From positions 17,057,484 to 17,121,483 of the forward strand of contig OY855913.1 in assembly GCA_963693305.1 (NCBI GenBank): DNA of 64,000 nt, given 5' to 3'. Shown here piece by piece: positions 1-8,287 of the stretch. The position numbers and the translations under genes were made by a program. The DNA is from Meandrina meandrites. Its lineage: Eukaryota; Cnidaria; Anthozoa; Scleractinia; Meandrinidae. The notes beneath the pieces are model-generated. The model worked only from the letters and a program-made list of their open reading frames with translations. It made no database searches and had not been told where the DNA came from. The first letter of the stretch is position 1. Each line of letters begins with the position of its first letter.

Positions 1-1
1 T

Positions 2-157
2 CCGAAAATTTCTGATGAAGAAAAAAAGGAAGCAAGAAACAAATACTTGATAAATACATCATGGATCTGTCACGCTTGTGGAAACAGAGATTACTCACTT
101 GCTGGTAAAACGAACCATCTCAGAACAAAAAAGCATTCAAAAATTCTAAAGCCATGA
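2..157 (+). CDS. C-terminal end of a zinc-finger protein gene, cut by the window edge
   Basis: An open frame enters from the left edge and ends at a TGA at 155-157, giving 51 visible residues. They contain one C2H2-like finger: a C-x2-C pair (in CHACGN), 12 residues, then H-x5-H (in HLRTKKH), and end in a lysine-rich tail. The amino-terminal part lies outside the window, so the family cannot be named. It is next to virus genes and shares their AT-rich, lysine-rich codon use, so I infer it belongs to the same viral element. It could be the tail of a larger replication or regulatory protein. No Met can be chosen as start here. Confidence 0.5.
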   Translation, partial: PKISDEEKKEARNKYLINTSWICHACGNRDYSLAGKTNHLRTKKHSKILKP

Positions 158-311
158 ATTTGGTATAAGAACATCAGTGGTAATTAACCTCATTGAATCG
201 TTACAATGTTACCAAAAATGGTACATTTTTGGTTACCAAACGACAACGATATCAACACTTGGTATATATTGCCAATTACAAATATATATTACATAACTTT
301 GCTTTTAAATG

Positions 312-500
312 TTAATCATTTTTATCACTTTCATCGTAACTTAATTCAATTAAATCAAATCTATTGTCTTTATTGAGAGAGTTAATCAATAATCGAATTA
401 TGTCATCGTTATCATCGTTAATATCGTTTCCACATATATCACAAACTTTTTTACTCATAGTCATGAAAACGACCTTTCTCTGTTGTGATCCTTCCTCCAT
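312..500 (-). CDS. Small acidic CxxC protein, probable viral gene
   Basis: A 62-residue frame reads leftward from an ATG at 498-500. It has one C-x2-C pair (CDICGN) near residue 20 and an Asp/Glu-rich carboxyl half. A single CxxC is half of a zinc site, so it may dimerise on a metal or be redox active; this is inference. A long AT dinucleotide run lies directly upstream and could act as a TATA-type promoter. It is divergent from the VLTF3-like gene, and the pair share an intergenic region with strong palindromes. The size is small enough that a chance frame cannot be excluded. Confidence 0.4.
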   Translation of the reverse strand: MEEGSQQRKVVFMTMSKKVCDICGNDINDDNDDIIRLLINSLNKDNRFDLIELSYDESDKND

Positions 501-504
501 TATG

Positions 505-531
505 ATATATATATATATATATATATATATA
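505..531. repeat. (AT)n microsatellite, possible TATA region
   Basis: An uninterrupted AT dinucleotide run begins four bases upstream of the start codon of the minus-strand gene ending at 500. It may be a slippage-prone simple repeat that also serves as a TATA-like element. Confidence 0.7.
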
Positions 532-660
532 GCGTATATTTTAAATGTAAATATTGAATTCGTTTGTCAATTTGTTAGTCATTGCTCTGGTTATGGAAGC
601 AAATATGCAAATCTGAAACTCCAACGGTTTTGAAATGATTAATATTTAAAAGGCTTTATA

Positions 661-684
661 TTTCGACTTACGCGTAAGTCGAAA
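661..684. promoter_or_regulatory. 24-bp perfect palindrome centred on ACGCGT
   Basis: The 24 bases are identical to their reverse complement and are centred on TTACGCGTAA. They lie in the divergent region between the small CxxC gene and the VLTF3-like gene. A second imperfect hairpin with the same core is 27 bases downstream. Candidate operator, origin element or structured transcript end. Confidence 0.7.
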
Positions 685-702
685 AAATAATAAATGAATA
701 TG

Positions 703-749
703 AGTTGATTGAAAAAACCTGCTTACGCGTAATTCGGTTTTTTCATCAA
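703..749. promoter_or_regulatory. Long imperfect hairpin sharing the TTACGCGTAA core
   Basis: The inner 34 bases (711-744) pair with themselves except at three positions on each side of the TTACGCGTAA core. Further arms (about 703-710 and 745-749) extend pairing with a one-base bulge. It shares its core with the palindrome at 661-684, so the two sites look like a pair bound by one factor. Eighty bases remain before the VLTF3-like start codon. Confidence 0.6.
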
Positions 750-829
750 CTGATCTTTGAATGATTGATTTTATAAAGTTTACTCTTAAAGTTTACAGAA
801 AATTTTGTATAAAAATATAATAGTATAGA

Positions 830-1384
830 ATGAGTTGTAATTCGCAAATTCACGATGAATTAAAGAAAATGGAAGATTCTACATGTCCGTTTTGCTGTCA
901 AATATTACTCAAAATTAAATCAACGCCGACCCATTGCTGTATTGAGCAGAATATATTGGAAGATGCCTATTCAAAAGTATGCCAAAATTGCGGTATTCAA
1001 AGCTATAAATATACATCAAATTATATTGATTTTTATGAAAATATGTATCGCATACGACGAAAATCAATATATCAACGTAAATATCATATTGAGTCTGTTT
1101 TGAATAATATATGCTTTAAAAACAGGATAGATTTAACTTATGATCAAAGGGGTCGTATCTATAAAGTATTTGCCGAAATAAGTGATATTATTCATACTGT
1201 AAATAATCGGCGCAAGCGTTTGATAAGCATGAAATATATCCTCAGACAGTTATTTAAATTGCTTGATCTTCCATTTGAATGTATAAAGATTACTAAATCG
1301 AGAAAAACGCTTGAATTTTATAATCGATATTGGGCAAAGATTTTAGAATTGAAAAATGCAGAGATATTGCGCATTATAAAGTAA
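830..1384 (+). CDS. VLTF3-like late transcription factor (zinc ribbon)
   Basis: The 184-residue protein has an amino-terminal zinc-ribbon pattern, C19-x2-C22 and C51-x2-C54, followed by a helical body with a YQRKYH motif near residues 81-86 and a carboxyl RRKRLIS...RQLFKLL segment ending near a conserved-looking YW. This order matches the poxvirus late transcription factor 3 family, which is widespread in nucleocytoplasmic large DNA viruses and present in some Polinton-like viruses. The family directs late promoter use. Here it would act on the capsid and core genes to the right. The ATG at 830 follows an AT-rich leader. The match is by motif and layout only; a profile search would settle it. 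The frame is intact. Confidence 0.6.
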   Translation: MSCNSQIHDELKKMEDSTCPFCCQILLKIKSTPTHCCIEQNILEDAYSKVCQNCGIQSYKYTSNYIDFYENMYRIRRKSIYQRKYHIESVLNNICFKNRIDLTYDQRGRIYKVFAEISDIIHTVNNRRKRLISMKYILRQLFKLLDLPFECIKITKSRKTLEFYNRYWAKILELKNAEILRIIK

Positions 1385-1443
1385 AAATTTTATCATATTT
1401 AAGCAGGTATCTGTCCAGTTAAAATCTGACAAGATAATACAAA

Positions 1444-1914
1444 TCATGAAGTGAATTGTTTGTTATATCTGTTAACATATTTATCTACAGTGGGACATTG
1501 TTCAATGACAATATCATCAAGCACTTTTAAATCGGTCAGAAAAGCATTTTCATCAGATGGTAAGCCTCTCAAGAAGCATTTTATCTGTATACAAACTTTC
1601 TCATAACTTGTGTATGCAAATTTGCATTTATTTACTTTGTCACAAATGTTACTCTTTGTTATATAACCATGAATCAAAACACCCGATCCTGTTAAGCATC
1701 CTATAACAATAGGATTAAGAGTAATGCTACCAACAACTGAACCTATGACAGTCAAGCCTATGGAGGACATCTGCAGAGAAAGATAAACACGTTTTAATTT
1801 CTTATACTTCCATTTGTAACATGTCTGTAATCGGTGGTAGTTATTATACAGATTCTTCAATTCATTTACTCTATCTTCTGATAATTTGTTTGATATGTGA
1901 TTAAAATTCATCAT
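1444..1914 (-). CDS. Two-helix membrane protein with SLATT-like layout
   Basis: A 156-residue protein reads leftward from an ATG at 1912-1914. An amino-terminal charged helix (residues 10-45, Lys- and Tyr-rich) precedes two hydrophobic segments at about 50-66 (SSIGLTVIGSVVGSITL) and 70-84, with a GSG turn, then a cytosolic carboxyl part with several Cys. The two short transmembrane hairpins next to coiled helices resemble SLATT-type effector proteins, but I cannot assign a family. It is convergent with the VLTF3-like gene (60 bases between stops) and lies in tandem with the fibre gene. In a virus it could be an inner-membrane or host-interaction protein; that is inference. Confidence 0.55.
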   Translation of the reverse strand: MMNFNHISNKLSEDRVNELKNLYNNYHRLQTCYKWKYKKLKRVYLSLQMSSIGLTVIGSVVGSITLNPIVIGCLTGSGVLIHGYITKSNICDKVNKCKFAYTSYEKVCIQIKCFLRGLPSDENAFLTDLKVLDDIVIEQCPTVDKYVNRYNKQFTS

Positions 1915-1970
1915 ATGTCTTCTTATATATTATTGATTAGACAATGTTTCGTTCATTCGATTTTCTATTT

Positions 1971-2468
1971 TTATTCAAAGAATACACCATTCGTTTTATC
2001 TAAAAATTGGATTTTATGATACTCTTTACCATTTATCGGATATGCAGTTTTACTAAAACCGATTCTTTGTATATAGTAACCTGTATAAATTTGTAGCTTA
2101 GACGTATTGATATTAACCCCAGAAAATGTTTGATCAATACTTATAGCATAATTGCAAACAGCGATTCTAAATTGATTTCCAATTTTAACAAAACAGAGAT
2201 TTAAATATTCTCCAATATAAGCATCTCTAATTTGCTTAGAATATATATCTAAATCATAATCGAGAAATAACCTACCAGACTCTAATTTAACCCATGGAAA
2301 ATCAAAACTACTTCCATTCTCGAAGTTTATTTTAATTCTTTTATTATCACCGATTTTATAATCGTATTTAAATGCAATATACATAGTCCAGTCATCGGGT
2401 CCAGTGACATTTTCATTAAAATTAATTTCGAAATTAGTTATAAACCCCTTTTTTGGATCAAAATCTGA
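1971..2468 (-). pseudogene. Fibre carboxyl-terminal domain beyond an in-frame stop
   Basis: Immediately after the stop at 2469-2471 the same frame is open for 165 codons to the stop at 1971. The part from the internal Met at 2384 is 137 residues and is rich in beta-strand patterns (KIKINFENG, FDFPWVKLE, LYFDYDL-like, FRIAVCNYA), which suggests a LamG-like or other jelly-roll receptor-binding head. No promoter or TATA-like sequence is seen before the internal Met, so this is best read as the distal half of the fibre gene rather than a separate gene. Readthrough or a sequencing error are alternatives. I describe the break only. Confidence 0.6.
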
Positions 2469-4157
2469 TTACAATTTTGTTGGTTTAAAGACAAGATTAC
2501 CAAATAATCCAGACACTACTGCACCGAAGCTATCTGACATGATAAATTTAGATGAATCCAGTAAATCAAAAAAGTATTCAAATATTTTGTTGTAATAGCT
2601 TTTTGGTTGTAATGCTCCCAATTTGCCCAAGAGTGTTGCTTCAAGCGTATTTAACTGCTTGTAATTAACAACCTCATCGTTATTTTTAGCATCCGCAACA
2701 CCTGATATAGGCTGATCGTTTAAATCGATTTGATTATTGAAAACAATTTTATTATTGGTAACGGAATATAATGCATCATAAATCCTTGGTGGTACATCTG
2801 ATTGGGTTCCAGTCAGACCATAAATGACAATATATGTCTGTACATTAGGTGTATATGAGACACCAGATTTCATTTTCATGACAATATCAATCATCAAGTA
2901 ATTATTTCCTATATTTTGCGATTTATCAAACTGACAAATCAACCTCGCATACTTTTGTGATTCGAATAATTTTTTTGAGGTATTGTGAATTGTTTCAATC
3001 GATGAAACCCCATTGATATACACTGTGCCTGGGTCTATATTACCATCTGACCATAAAAGCTCAAAACACATTGTATAATTACTATTCGCAAGAATAAAAA
3101 GATTCACCCCTACTCTTGAACTGTAATAACCTTTACCCAATTGATCCAATAATAGTTTCATATCAACAACATTTTTATTAATTTGATGTGGTGATGCTTG
3201 ATAAGTGACTATATCTCCTAACTTAATATCATCCTCTTCAGTGAGTTCTCCAGCAGGATCATCCATGATATACTTGAAAACATTATTACGATTAGAAGAT
3301 TGTATATGACTAGTACTGACATGTGATTCCATATACTTTTTTGTGACAACATCATTGTCTGAAGTTGGGTCTGAACAATTGATTATTTTATTTTTATTCA
3401 TATCCAAATTTGAAAGCATTTTATTTTCACCTAATACTAAAAGAGAAGTCAAATCAACATAAGCTTTATTGGCACCCTGAAGATGAGTAGAGGGTGTGCT
3501 CAGGTTATTAATATATTGATTATTCATATCAAGTGATGCTGACATTTTATTATCGCCATTTATTAGCAAAACATCAGTTTTGTCAGCTTTTTTCACATCT
3601 TGACTGTCAATATACCCTTTATTCATCACATTAGACATATTGCTATAGCCTTGATCGAAATTCGGGACATTTATTATGCTGTTAAACGTTTGTTCAGTGA
3701 TAGTTTGTAAGTCAGCCTTATTAGCAAGTTTCAAGTCAACTTCAGCTTTTACAGTTTCAATATGGTCTCTATTCATTGTATTGGCAAGGTGGATAGAACT
3801 ATCAACGTACCCTTTATTTATTAGCGTTTTAAGGTCCCATGTACTCGGGTCAAAATCCTCACTATTTTGTATTGATAAACCCCGCAAATCGTAAAAGACT
3901 CCAGTCTTATCTCTTTTTAAAAAGTGATTGTTAAGGTATTCTTTATTAGGCACTGATTGATAGTCTTTTTTTATCGTATCATAGTCATCATCTTCATTCG
4001 CATCCTTATTAGTTCTGGCATTGAATAAAATTTTACCGTCAATATCATAGTCACCTGAAGATGTCAATTTAAAACCAACTCCATCATCGCCTTTTGGTCC
4101 TTTAACAGTTGATATATTGTTGGTATTTGATTGTAATAATCCGTTTGAATAACTCAT
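2469..4157 (-). CDS. Fibre-like attachment protein, amino-terminal and shaft part
   Basis: A 562-residue frame starts at the ATG at 4155-4157. It opens with a short collagen-like stretch (GPKGDDGVGF, residues 20-29), then repeats of a phage-tail-fibre type: an LDMN-x-N-x-I-x-N core followed 14-18 residues later by K-x-YVD/YME. Clear repeats are at about 95-119, 163-184, 203-235, 244-276 and 472-503. Such repeats form trimeric fibre shafts. The residues after 280 look like beta-rich head modules. The frame stops at a TAA (2469-2471), but the same reading frame stays open beyond it to 1971, so the gene appears broken by one nonsense codon. A transposon begins 29 bases upstream of the start and may have displaced its promoter. 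Confidence 0.65.
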   Translation of the reverse strand: MSYSNGLLQSNTNNISTVKGPKGDDGVGFKLTSSGDYDIDGKILFNARTNKDANEDDDYDTIKKDYQSVPNKEYLNNHFLKRDKTGVFYDLRGLSIQNSEDFDPSTWDLKTLINKGYVDSSIHLANTMNRDHIETVKAEVDLKLANKADLQTITEQTFNSIINVPNFDQGYSNMSNVMNKGYIDSQDVKKADKTDVLLINGDNKMSASLDMNNQYINNLSTPSTHLQGANKAYVDLTSLLVLGENKMLSNLDMNKNKIINCSDPTSDNDVVTKKYMESHVSTSHIQSSNRNNVFKYIMDDPAGELTEEDDIKLGDIVTYQASPHQINKNVVDMKLLLDQLGKGYYSSRVGVNLFILANSNYTMCFELLWSDGNIDPGTVYINGVSSIETIHNTSKKLFESQKYARLICQFDKSQNIGNNYLMIDIVMKMKSGVSYTPNVQTYIVIYGLTGTQSDVPPRIYDALYSVTNNKIVFNNQIDLNDQPISGVADAKNNDEVVNYKQLNTLEATLLGKLGALQPKSYYNKIFEYFFDLLDSSKFIMSDSFGAVVSGLFGNLVFKPTKL

Positions 4158-5562
4158 TATATACTAGTGGTACCTATCGGTAGAAGTGCCAACGAGTACA
4201 ACAAGAGAGAAGGGTTGTGAGGATAATAAGTTTATTGTAAATGTTTGACTAAAAGTACACTTTATGATGTGGGTGTGATCAATGTACATTGCATGTATTC
4301 GTTGCAGAATGTTTGTGGAATAAACTGATGCGATTTGGTGAAGGCCTAATGAAGGAGTTCTAAAATGATACTAAAGTAGTGAGAAACCTTGTGAAATCCA
4401 TGTAATTTGAGGGTTGCAAGCCATTGCAGTTCTATGCCGCTATTTTGGAAAGGTGTCAGCTGTTTTCAAGTCCAATAGACCTTAAATCAAAGTGGATGTG
4501 AGCCACTGAAACTCGGAAAATATATAGCCTTTGTTTACTTCATATATAGTAACACAAATAAAGGCTGCATTTTACCCAACCCCCTACCCGCTTCACAAGA
4601 CTAATTGAGTGTTTGTTATTGTTTTGATTCTGGCAATGAAGAAAATCGTTCGAAAATCAAAAAGATTTAGGGCATTCGCGGCCTAAAATAAAATATACCG
4701 GTAGAAACAGGTATAAAATGTTTACTTTCGAGGTCATCCAGCTAAGAAATACTTTATTTTGAAATTATGACCTCGCGTCGTGGGGCGCGAGCTACAATTA
4801 CAATTACAAGCTCCTGTCGCCATACGCGTCATTGGTCGTCATTTGAAACAACTCCATAAAATAAATTTCCTTTTTATTTGCTTTTAGAAGCACATATACA
4901 GAGTATATATATACAGTACTTAGTGCTCTTAAAATACAAGATGTAGAACTAGAGCAATGAACATTTCGTGGCGATTTCCATACCGCGGTTTGGAATTCCT
5001 GCGGAGATTGTTTCGATAAGCGGTCACGTACAGATTCTAAATGCTTTCAGTTCGATCTTTTTTCAGTCCGAAAGAACGCACTTTTCATCGAAATAAAAAT
5101 TTCAAATAATCTCAATAAAGCTTACTTGGTACTGGAAGAATCTACTGGCAATGCGAAGGGAAATAATTCTGCAGCGATTCAGTGTCACTCAGCTCAATAC
5201 TGCAACAAACGTGAGCAGTTTTCACTTTGCCTGTATCCGAGGTCATCTTCTTTGTTTCTCCATTGATTCTGGGCAGATTTTCTTGAATAAATCTTTTCCG
5301 AAGAGCCTCTGGTTACAGTCTAGGCCTTACGCAGGCGATTCTTGGCACCCGCCATGCATGGCTAAAAGCAGGCCGTTGTTTAGCTTCTCACACATGTGAG
5401 TTTGCGGATCACGTATCGACGCCATGAATCATGCATCGTGCACGTGCTGAACAAATAAGTAGCGCGCTGATTGGCCACAACTATGACAAATTGTGCACGT
5501 GCTGAACAGTTTCTGCTCAACAGATTGGCTAAAAACATCAGACATTGTGTCGTCACGATCTA

Positions 5563-5623
5563 CCTTACATTACATTACCTTACATTACATTACATTACAT
5601 TACATTACATTACATTACTTACA
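5563..5623. repeat. TTACA pentamer array
   Basis: About eleven TTACA/ATTAC units in tandem lie inside the transposon. The same array, reversed, is in the copy at about 63,137-63,193. Confidence 0.9.
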
Positions 5624-5700
5624 TTTCTACATTTTGGAGCGTTTGTGAGATTTTTTCCGCACATACAAATCTTCTCACGGCTCTATAATCTGCCGCCTCG

Positions 5701-5730
5701 TCAGGCCTTCTGGTCTTCCAGAAGGCCTGA
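5701..5730. repeat. Terminal hairpin of the transposon
   Basis: Two perfect 13-base arms (TCAGGCCTTCTGG and its complement) flank a four-base loop, next to the terminal inverted repeat. The same hairpin is at 63,024-63,053 in the second copy. Confidence 0.85.
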
Positions 5731-5748
5731 CTCGTTGGCAATAATTGG

Positions 5749-6399
5749 TTATATTTTTTCATTGAAATTCTTAGTTACGAATTTACGTGGTTTATCAATA
5801 TATAAAAAGCTAAATGGGTCTGCAGTTGCTTTTAGATAGTCCTTTTTGTTGATTCCAAGCTCTCTACAAATCATAGATTGTTCATTATTTGACGGAAATT
5901 CAAAAATACAATGATGAGTGCTATTTAGACGGATAGTTTTATCTGTATTGTAAAAGGATTGGCTTATATATATACAAGAACAATTTTTATTCCTGGAATT
6001 GGTAAAATAGTTACGAATTTCACAATCATTTTTCGATCCAGTATTAAGATAATCATCGAAAATAACAATCTTTTGACCATCGTCTGATATTTCATCAAGA
6101 GGTATTATATTTTCATTACTCGCCTCAATAACGGGATAACCAATTTCCTTGCTAATTGAATTAAATGTTTTGAGAAGATGCTGGTATTTGTTTTGTTGGA
6201 GATTCTTTGCATAAAGGAATATTTTATCAAAGTACAATAATCTGTATATCATATCAAGAAGCAAATTACTTTTTCCCGACGACGAAGGCCCCGTAATCAG
6301 TAAACGAAAGCATTGATTCGGCATAAAATCGTATAGTTGCTTAAAAGTAGAGCTCACATCATCTTCGACATCATAATTTAATATTTTCATTTTATACAT
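5749..6399 (-). CDS. A32-type genome-packaging ATPase
   Basis: The 216-residue protein has a Walker A motif GPSSSGKS at residues 37-44 after a beta strand (FRLLIT), and a Walker B motif IVIFDD at 112-117. This is the size and layout of the FtsK/HerA-superfamily packaging ATPases of Polintons, virophages and large DNA viruses (poxvirus A32 type), which drive the genome into the procapsid. A Met at residue 4 is an alternative start. The frame is intact. It is divergent from the core gene at 6541, sharing a 141-base control region with a 12-base iteron array. The stop codon lies seven bases from a transposon end, so the reading frame narrowly escaped the insertion. Confidence 0.9.
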   Translation of the reverse strand: MYKMKILNYDVEDDVSSTFKQLYDFMPNQCFRLLITGPSSSGKSNLLLDMIYRLLYFDKIFLYAKNLQQNKYQHLLKTFNSISKEIGYPVIEASNENIIPLDEISDDGQKIVIFDDYLNTGSKNDCEIRNYFTNSRNKNCSCIYISQSFYNTDKTIRLNSTHHCIFEFPSNNEQSMICRELGINKKDYLKATADPFSFLYIDKPRKFVTKNFNEKI

Positions 6400-6418
6400 A
6401 TATGATGGATAATTTTAG

Positions 6419-6480
6419 TTGAACACTGTGTTGAACACTGTGTTTAACACTATGTTCAACACAGTGTTAAATCATCTGTT
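6419..6480. promoter_or_regulatory. 12-bp iteron array in a divergent promoter
   Basis: Tandem 12-base units TTGAACACTGTG, TTGAACACTGTG, TTTAACACTATG, TTCAACACAGTG and a decayed TTAAATCATCTG run from 6419 without gaps. Because the unit is nearly self-complementary, 15-base inverted arms also appear (6422-6436 against 6454-6468). The array is 20 bases upstream of the ATPase start and 61 bases upstream of the core protein start. It looks like a multi-site operator or an origin iteron. Confidence 0.75.
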
Positions 6481-6540
6481 TTGTATATGATATCTGATAT
6501 TTTAAACTGAAAAATTATATAACGTAATAATATAACAATA

Positions 6541-7494
6541 ATGAGCTTACTTAAATGGCAACAACTTGCTAAAAGCAAATCAAAAATAGGTGATAAGATT
6601 AATTATACTCGGAATGTTATCACAAAGAATAAAATTGGCCAACAGACAAATCAACAGTCATTTGCCAGGGTTTTCAAACCAATTACAAGTAAATTAGATG
6701 ATGTAATTGAAAGTAATTTGCAGATACCAAAAAAACGTGTCAAAAAGGTAGTTAAAGGTGAATTGGAAGCTCCAGATTACTATCCTGAAGTTGATCCTTT
6801 TGAGGATATGGATGTTGAAAGTATTTTTGAGCCTCAACAACAAAAACAAATTCCAAAGGAACCACCAAGATATTCAGAAGTTTTTGATATAGAAGGCCCT
6901 GATTATGCAACTCACACTGAAGAAGGTGAAGAATACAATGATGAGGATATAGAAGTTGAAGATGAATCAGAAGATAAGATAACCCCTGAAGATTTTGGTC
7001 TACCTTCTACAGACGATGTCAAAACAGAATTAGATGAGAAAATCAATAAGGTAACATATTTGAAGAATATAATTGCAAAAGCAACCCATGAACGAAACAG
7101 ATTAAATGGTTTCAAATCTACAAATACGAAGAGATATAATGATAAAAAAATTAGTTTAAAAGAAGCTCAGACAACTAATGCTCAGTTGGATGATTCAAGA
7201 AAAGTTTTAACAGCTTATATTAATGAAAACAAAGAGCTTCTTAAAACTATAAAACAAAAAGGTTCTGGGATTAGAGGCCGAGGAAGAAAACAGATAGGTG
7301 GTAAAATCATGTTTTTCAATGATCCCAAAAAGCTTCTCAAGAAGCTGGAATTGATTATTGGTTCGTTAAATGCTGGTAATACATCGATTCAGATGAGAAA
7401 TACAGGAGTTAATATATTGGATACATTATTGAAAATGACAACAATCTCGCGTTCGCAATATAATAAATTGTATAATCAGTACTTTAAAGTCTGA
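6541..7494 (+). CDS. Virion core-type protein with PPxY motif
   Basis: A 317-residue protein. It has a basic amino end, a PPRY motif at 108-111 (the PPxY form used by viral late domains to recruit NEDD4-type ubiquitin ligases), an acidic stretch at about 127-149, a coiled-coil-prone region at 160-238, and a basic GRGRK patch at 246-250. The carboxyl 60 residues form a compact helical module (KKLLKKLELIIGSLNAGN) that looks conserved. Residues 244-248 (IRGRG) fit the adenain cleavage consensus. It is the first gene of the rightward late block. I do not recognise a named family; a structural or core role is inferred from position and composition. Confidence 0.7.
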   Translation: MSLLKWQQLAKSKSKIGDKINYTRNVITKNKIGQQTNQQSFARVFKPITSKLDDVIESNLQIPKKRVKKVVKGELEAPDYYPEVDPFEDMDVESIFEPQQQKQIPKEPPRYSEVFDIEGPDYATHTEEGEEYNDEDIEVEDESEDKITPEDFGLPSTDDVKTELDEKINKVTYLKNIIAKATHERNRLNGFKSTNTKRYNDKKISLKEAQTTNAQLDDSRKVLTAYINENKELLKTIKQKGSGIRGRGRKQIGGKIMFFNDPKKLLKKLELIIGSLNAGNTSIQMRNTGVNILDTLLKMTTISRSQYNKLYNQYFKV

Positions 7495-7514
7495 TTTATG
7501 TAACAATATAATAT

Positions 7515-8273
7515 ATGGAAATAGTTTTGTCATCATATACTGTCAAAAATCAAGGTAATAACACTCCTCAGGATTTTACAACTAAATTCAACAGGCCCAT
7601 AACTCTTGACAGTAACCATGAGTATGAAATCGGTCTCAATCGTATTATCAACATGTCGTTTACTTGGTTTAATGTGAATTCTGATTATGGAAATCAGCTT
7701 ATTAAATACAGTTCTGATAATGGTTCAACATTTAATAACATTACTTTTCCTCAAGGAGTTTGGAATTACACGGATTTTAATGAATATATAAAAGAAATAA
7801 CCAAAACAGGAGATAATGATGACCCTGTATATCCAATTACTCTTGAATTTGATACCACAACTTTTAGAGTAAGTATTGAACTGGGCAACAATTACCAAGT
7901 TGATTTGAGTCAAAGCAATTTTAATGAACTAGTTGGTTTTGATAAAAAAATATTGAAGGATGCTGTTAATATTGGTGACAGAGTACCAAATCTAAGTCAA
8001 GATACTGATATTTTGAATATCCACTGTGATTTAATTAATACAAGTTTGGTGGATGGTGATGAATCCGACATAATCTATACTTTCTCAACAAGCGTTTTGA
8101 GACCGAGTTACTCATTTACCATAGAGCCACGACGTGTCACATATAATAATGTAAATAAGCAACAGATAAGTGGTATCAGAATTTATATTACTGATGGAAA
8201 AAGACGATTAATAAACTTGAATGGTGCCGACACGTCTTTCTCATTGATTATGAGAAAGGTAACAATTATGTAA
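7515..8273 (+). CDS. Minor capsid protein, penton-like single jelly roll
   Basis: A 252-residue protein, 20 bases after the preceding stop. It begins with a short amino arm (VLSSYTVKNQGNNTPQDFTTKF), continues with alternating beta strands and loops, and has a second strand-rich half ending in FSLIMRKVTIM. Length, lack of charge clusters, and position immediately before the pX-like and major capsid genes match the Polinton/adintovirus penton, which occupies capsid vertices as a pentamer and forms the base for the fibre. The start ATG (7515) is the first in the frame and follows an AT-rich leader. The frame is intact. Confidence 0.75.
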   Translation: MEIVLSSYTVKNQGNNTPQDFTTKFNRPITLDSNHEYEIGLNRIINMSFTWFNVNSDYGNQLIKYSSDNGSTFNNITFPQGVWNYTDFNEYIKEITKTGDNDDPVYPITLEFDTTTFRVSIELGNNYQVDLSQSNFNELVGFDKKILKDAVNIGDRVPNLSQDTDILNIHCDLINTSLVDGDESDIIYTFSTSVLRPSYSFTIEPRRVTYNNVNKQQISGIRIYITDGKRRLINLNGADTSFSLIMRKVTIM

Positions 8274-8287
8274 CTTAATTGTATATA

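Larger units (their letters stand above)
4187..5742 (+). mobile_element. 1.55-kb inverted-repeat transposon inserted in the virus
   Basis: The segment between the fibre and ATPase genes is bounded by TGCCAACGAGT (4187-4197) and its reverse complement (5730-5740). A nearly identical copy lies in opposite orientation at 63,012-64,000+, which shows that it is mobile and that the right end extends to about 5742. It contains a TTACA tandem array and a strong terminal hairpin, and no convincing protein; the open frames inside are repeat-derived. It is probably non-autonomous. No clear target duplication is visible next to the ends. It separates the fibre gene from upstream DNA and ends seven bases before the ATPase stop codon. 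Confidence 0.75.

Noticed and set aside
2469..4157. Bacteriophage contamination as the source of the tail-fibre repeats
   Set aside because: The gene sits among eukaryotic-virus genes with the same base use, with animal transposons around it.
4187..5742. Target-site duplication of the transposon in the virus
   Set aside because: Flanks GGTAGAAG and AATTGGTT do not match, so no duplication is claimed.
5471..5839. Open frame of 122 residues with repeated LTLHYITLHY
   Set aside because: It is the TTACA array and transposon sequence read as protein; the same frame appears in the inverted copy at 62.8-63.3 kb.
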